Position numbers and translations under genes: made by a program. From Bacillota bacterium (lineage in GTDB: Bacteria > Bacillota > Clostridia > Lachnospirales > Lachnospiraceae), in the NCBI GenBank assembly GCA_029779695.1, contig JAKPAB010000200.1, forward strand, positions 159,355-223,354: a stretch of DNA of 64,000 bases. The letters are read 5' to 3'. Under the pieces are notes generated by a model. The model saw only the letters and a program-made list of their open reading frames with translations, searched no databases and was not told the origin of the DNA. This document shows positions 63,876-64,000 of this stretch, piece by piece. Positions within the stretch are counted from its first letter, which is position 1; each line of letters starts with the position of its first letter.

Positions 63876-63912
63876 AAAAATGACTTCCAGCCTTGAGCCG
63901 GAAGTCATTTTT
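63876..63912. terminator. Terminator after the activase gene
   Basis: A 13-bp stem (AAAAATGACTTCC with its complement) with an 11-base loop lies 70 bases after the stop. The plus strand ends in TTTTTT. The left arm gives a U-tract on the minus strand too, so it can serve the convergent gene. Confidence 0.85.
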
Positions 63913-63946
63913 TAGTATTAGATAAAATATACTTTTATATTTTGAA

Positions 63947-64000
63947 TTATTGTTCCAATATTTCCAGACTATCAAATACACGCTCATAATCACTTCGTTT
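63947..64000 (-). CDS. 3' end of a convergent gene, product unknown
   Basis: On the minus strand the last 54 bases are open and end in TAA (63949-63947), reading KRSDYERVFDSLEILEQ. The tail is protein-like and is followed at a sensible distance by the bidirectional terminator. Seventeen residues are too few to name a family. Confidence 0.5.
   Translation of the reverse strand, partial: KRSDYERVFDSLEILEQ

Overview
The window is chromosomal DNA of a low-GC, motile, anaerobic Firmicute. It most resembles a Lachnospiraceae/Clostridiales genome of the Roseburia/Butyrivibrio type. The reasons are a Bacillus-style fla/che operon with FliY and FlhF/FlhG, CodY directly upstream of flgB, an Nfn-type electron-bifurcating pair, a 2-hydroxyacyl-CoA dehydratase activase, a GlnRS, and a pair of clostridial DUF families (DUF5716/DUF5717-like, recalled from memory). 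The genus cannot be fixed from the sequence alone. No rRNA, tRNA, CRISPR array, insertion sequence or prophage was seen.

Region 1 (1-27,592, minus strand) is one long flagellar/chemotaxis cluster. Read from its promoter it runs flgB, flgC, fliE, fliF, fliG, fliH, fliI, fliJ, ylxF/motE-like, fliK, flgD, a TIGR02530-like gene, flgE, [terminator and new promoter], motA, motB, fliL, fliM, fliY, cheY, fliO, fliP, fliQ, fliR, flhB, flhA, flhF, flhG, a YcgR/PilZ gene, cheB, and the start of cheA, which leaves the window on the left. It encodes the rod, the MS and C rings, the export gate and ATPase, the hook, the stator, flagellar placement, a c-di-GMP brake and the chemotaxis signalling core. Two features stand out. 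There is a transcription break between flgE and motA, and the CheB receiver domain lacks its phospho-acceptor Asp and its conserved Lys.

Region 2 (27,658-33,806) holds codY and topA (minus strand), divergent from comM and dprA (plus strand). The order dprA/topA/codY/flgB is a contracted version of the Bacillus subtilis dprA-topA-trmFO-codV-clpQY-codY-flgB block.

Region 3 (33,760-47,750, minus strand) contains two operons ending in aminoacyl-tRNA synthetase genes, with a solo UvrD-like helicase between them. One is a GlgX/isoamylase-like gene, a DUF5662-like gene and trpS. The GlgX-like protein appears to have lost the whole GH13 catalytic machinery. The other is a giant DUF5717-like protein, an Hsp70/actin-fold DUF5716-like protein, a helical-repeat protein, a coiled-coil membrane protein and gltX. 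This second cluster is the best candidate here for an undescribed machine.

Region 4 (47,851-53,872) has a PLP aminotransferase (plus strand) converging on nfnB/nfnA, then two COG0523 GTPases of metal-homeostasis type. One of these is fused to a DUF1980-like domain and the other carries a His/Glu-rich tandem repeat.

Region 5 (53,888-64,000) is an operon of a rhomboid-like membrane protein, glnS, a DUF2225 protein and argS (minus strand). Divergent from it, behind a strong promoter with an embedded dyad, is a 1418-residue acyl-CoA dehydratase activase. The last 54 bases look like the 3' end of a convergent gene.
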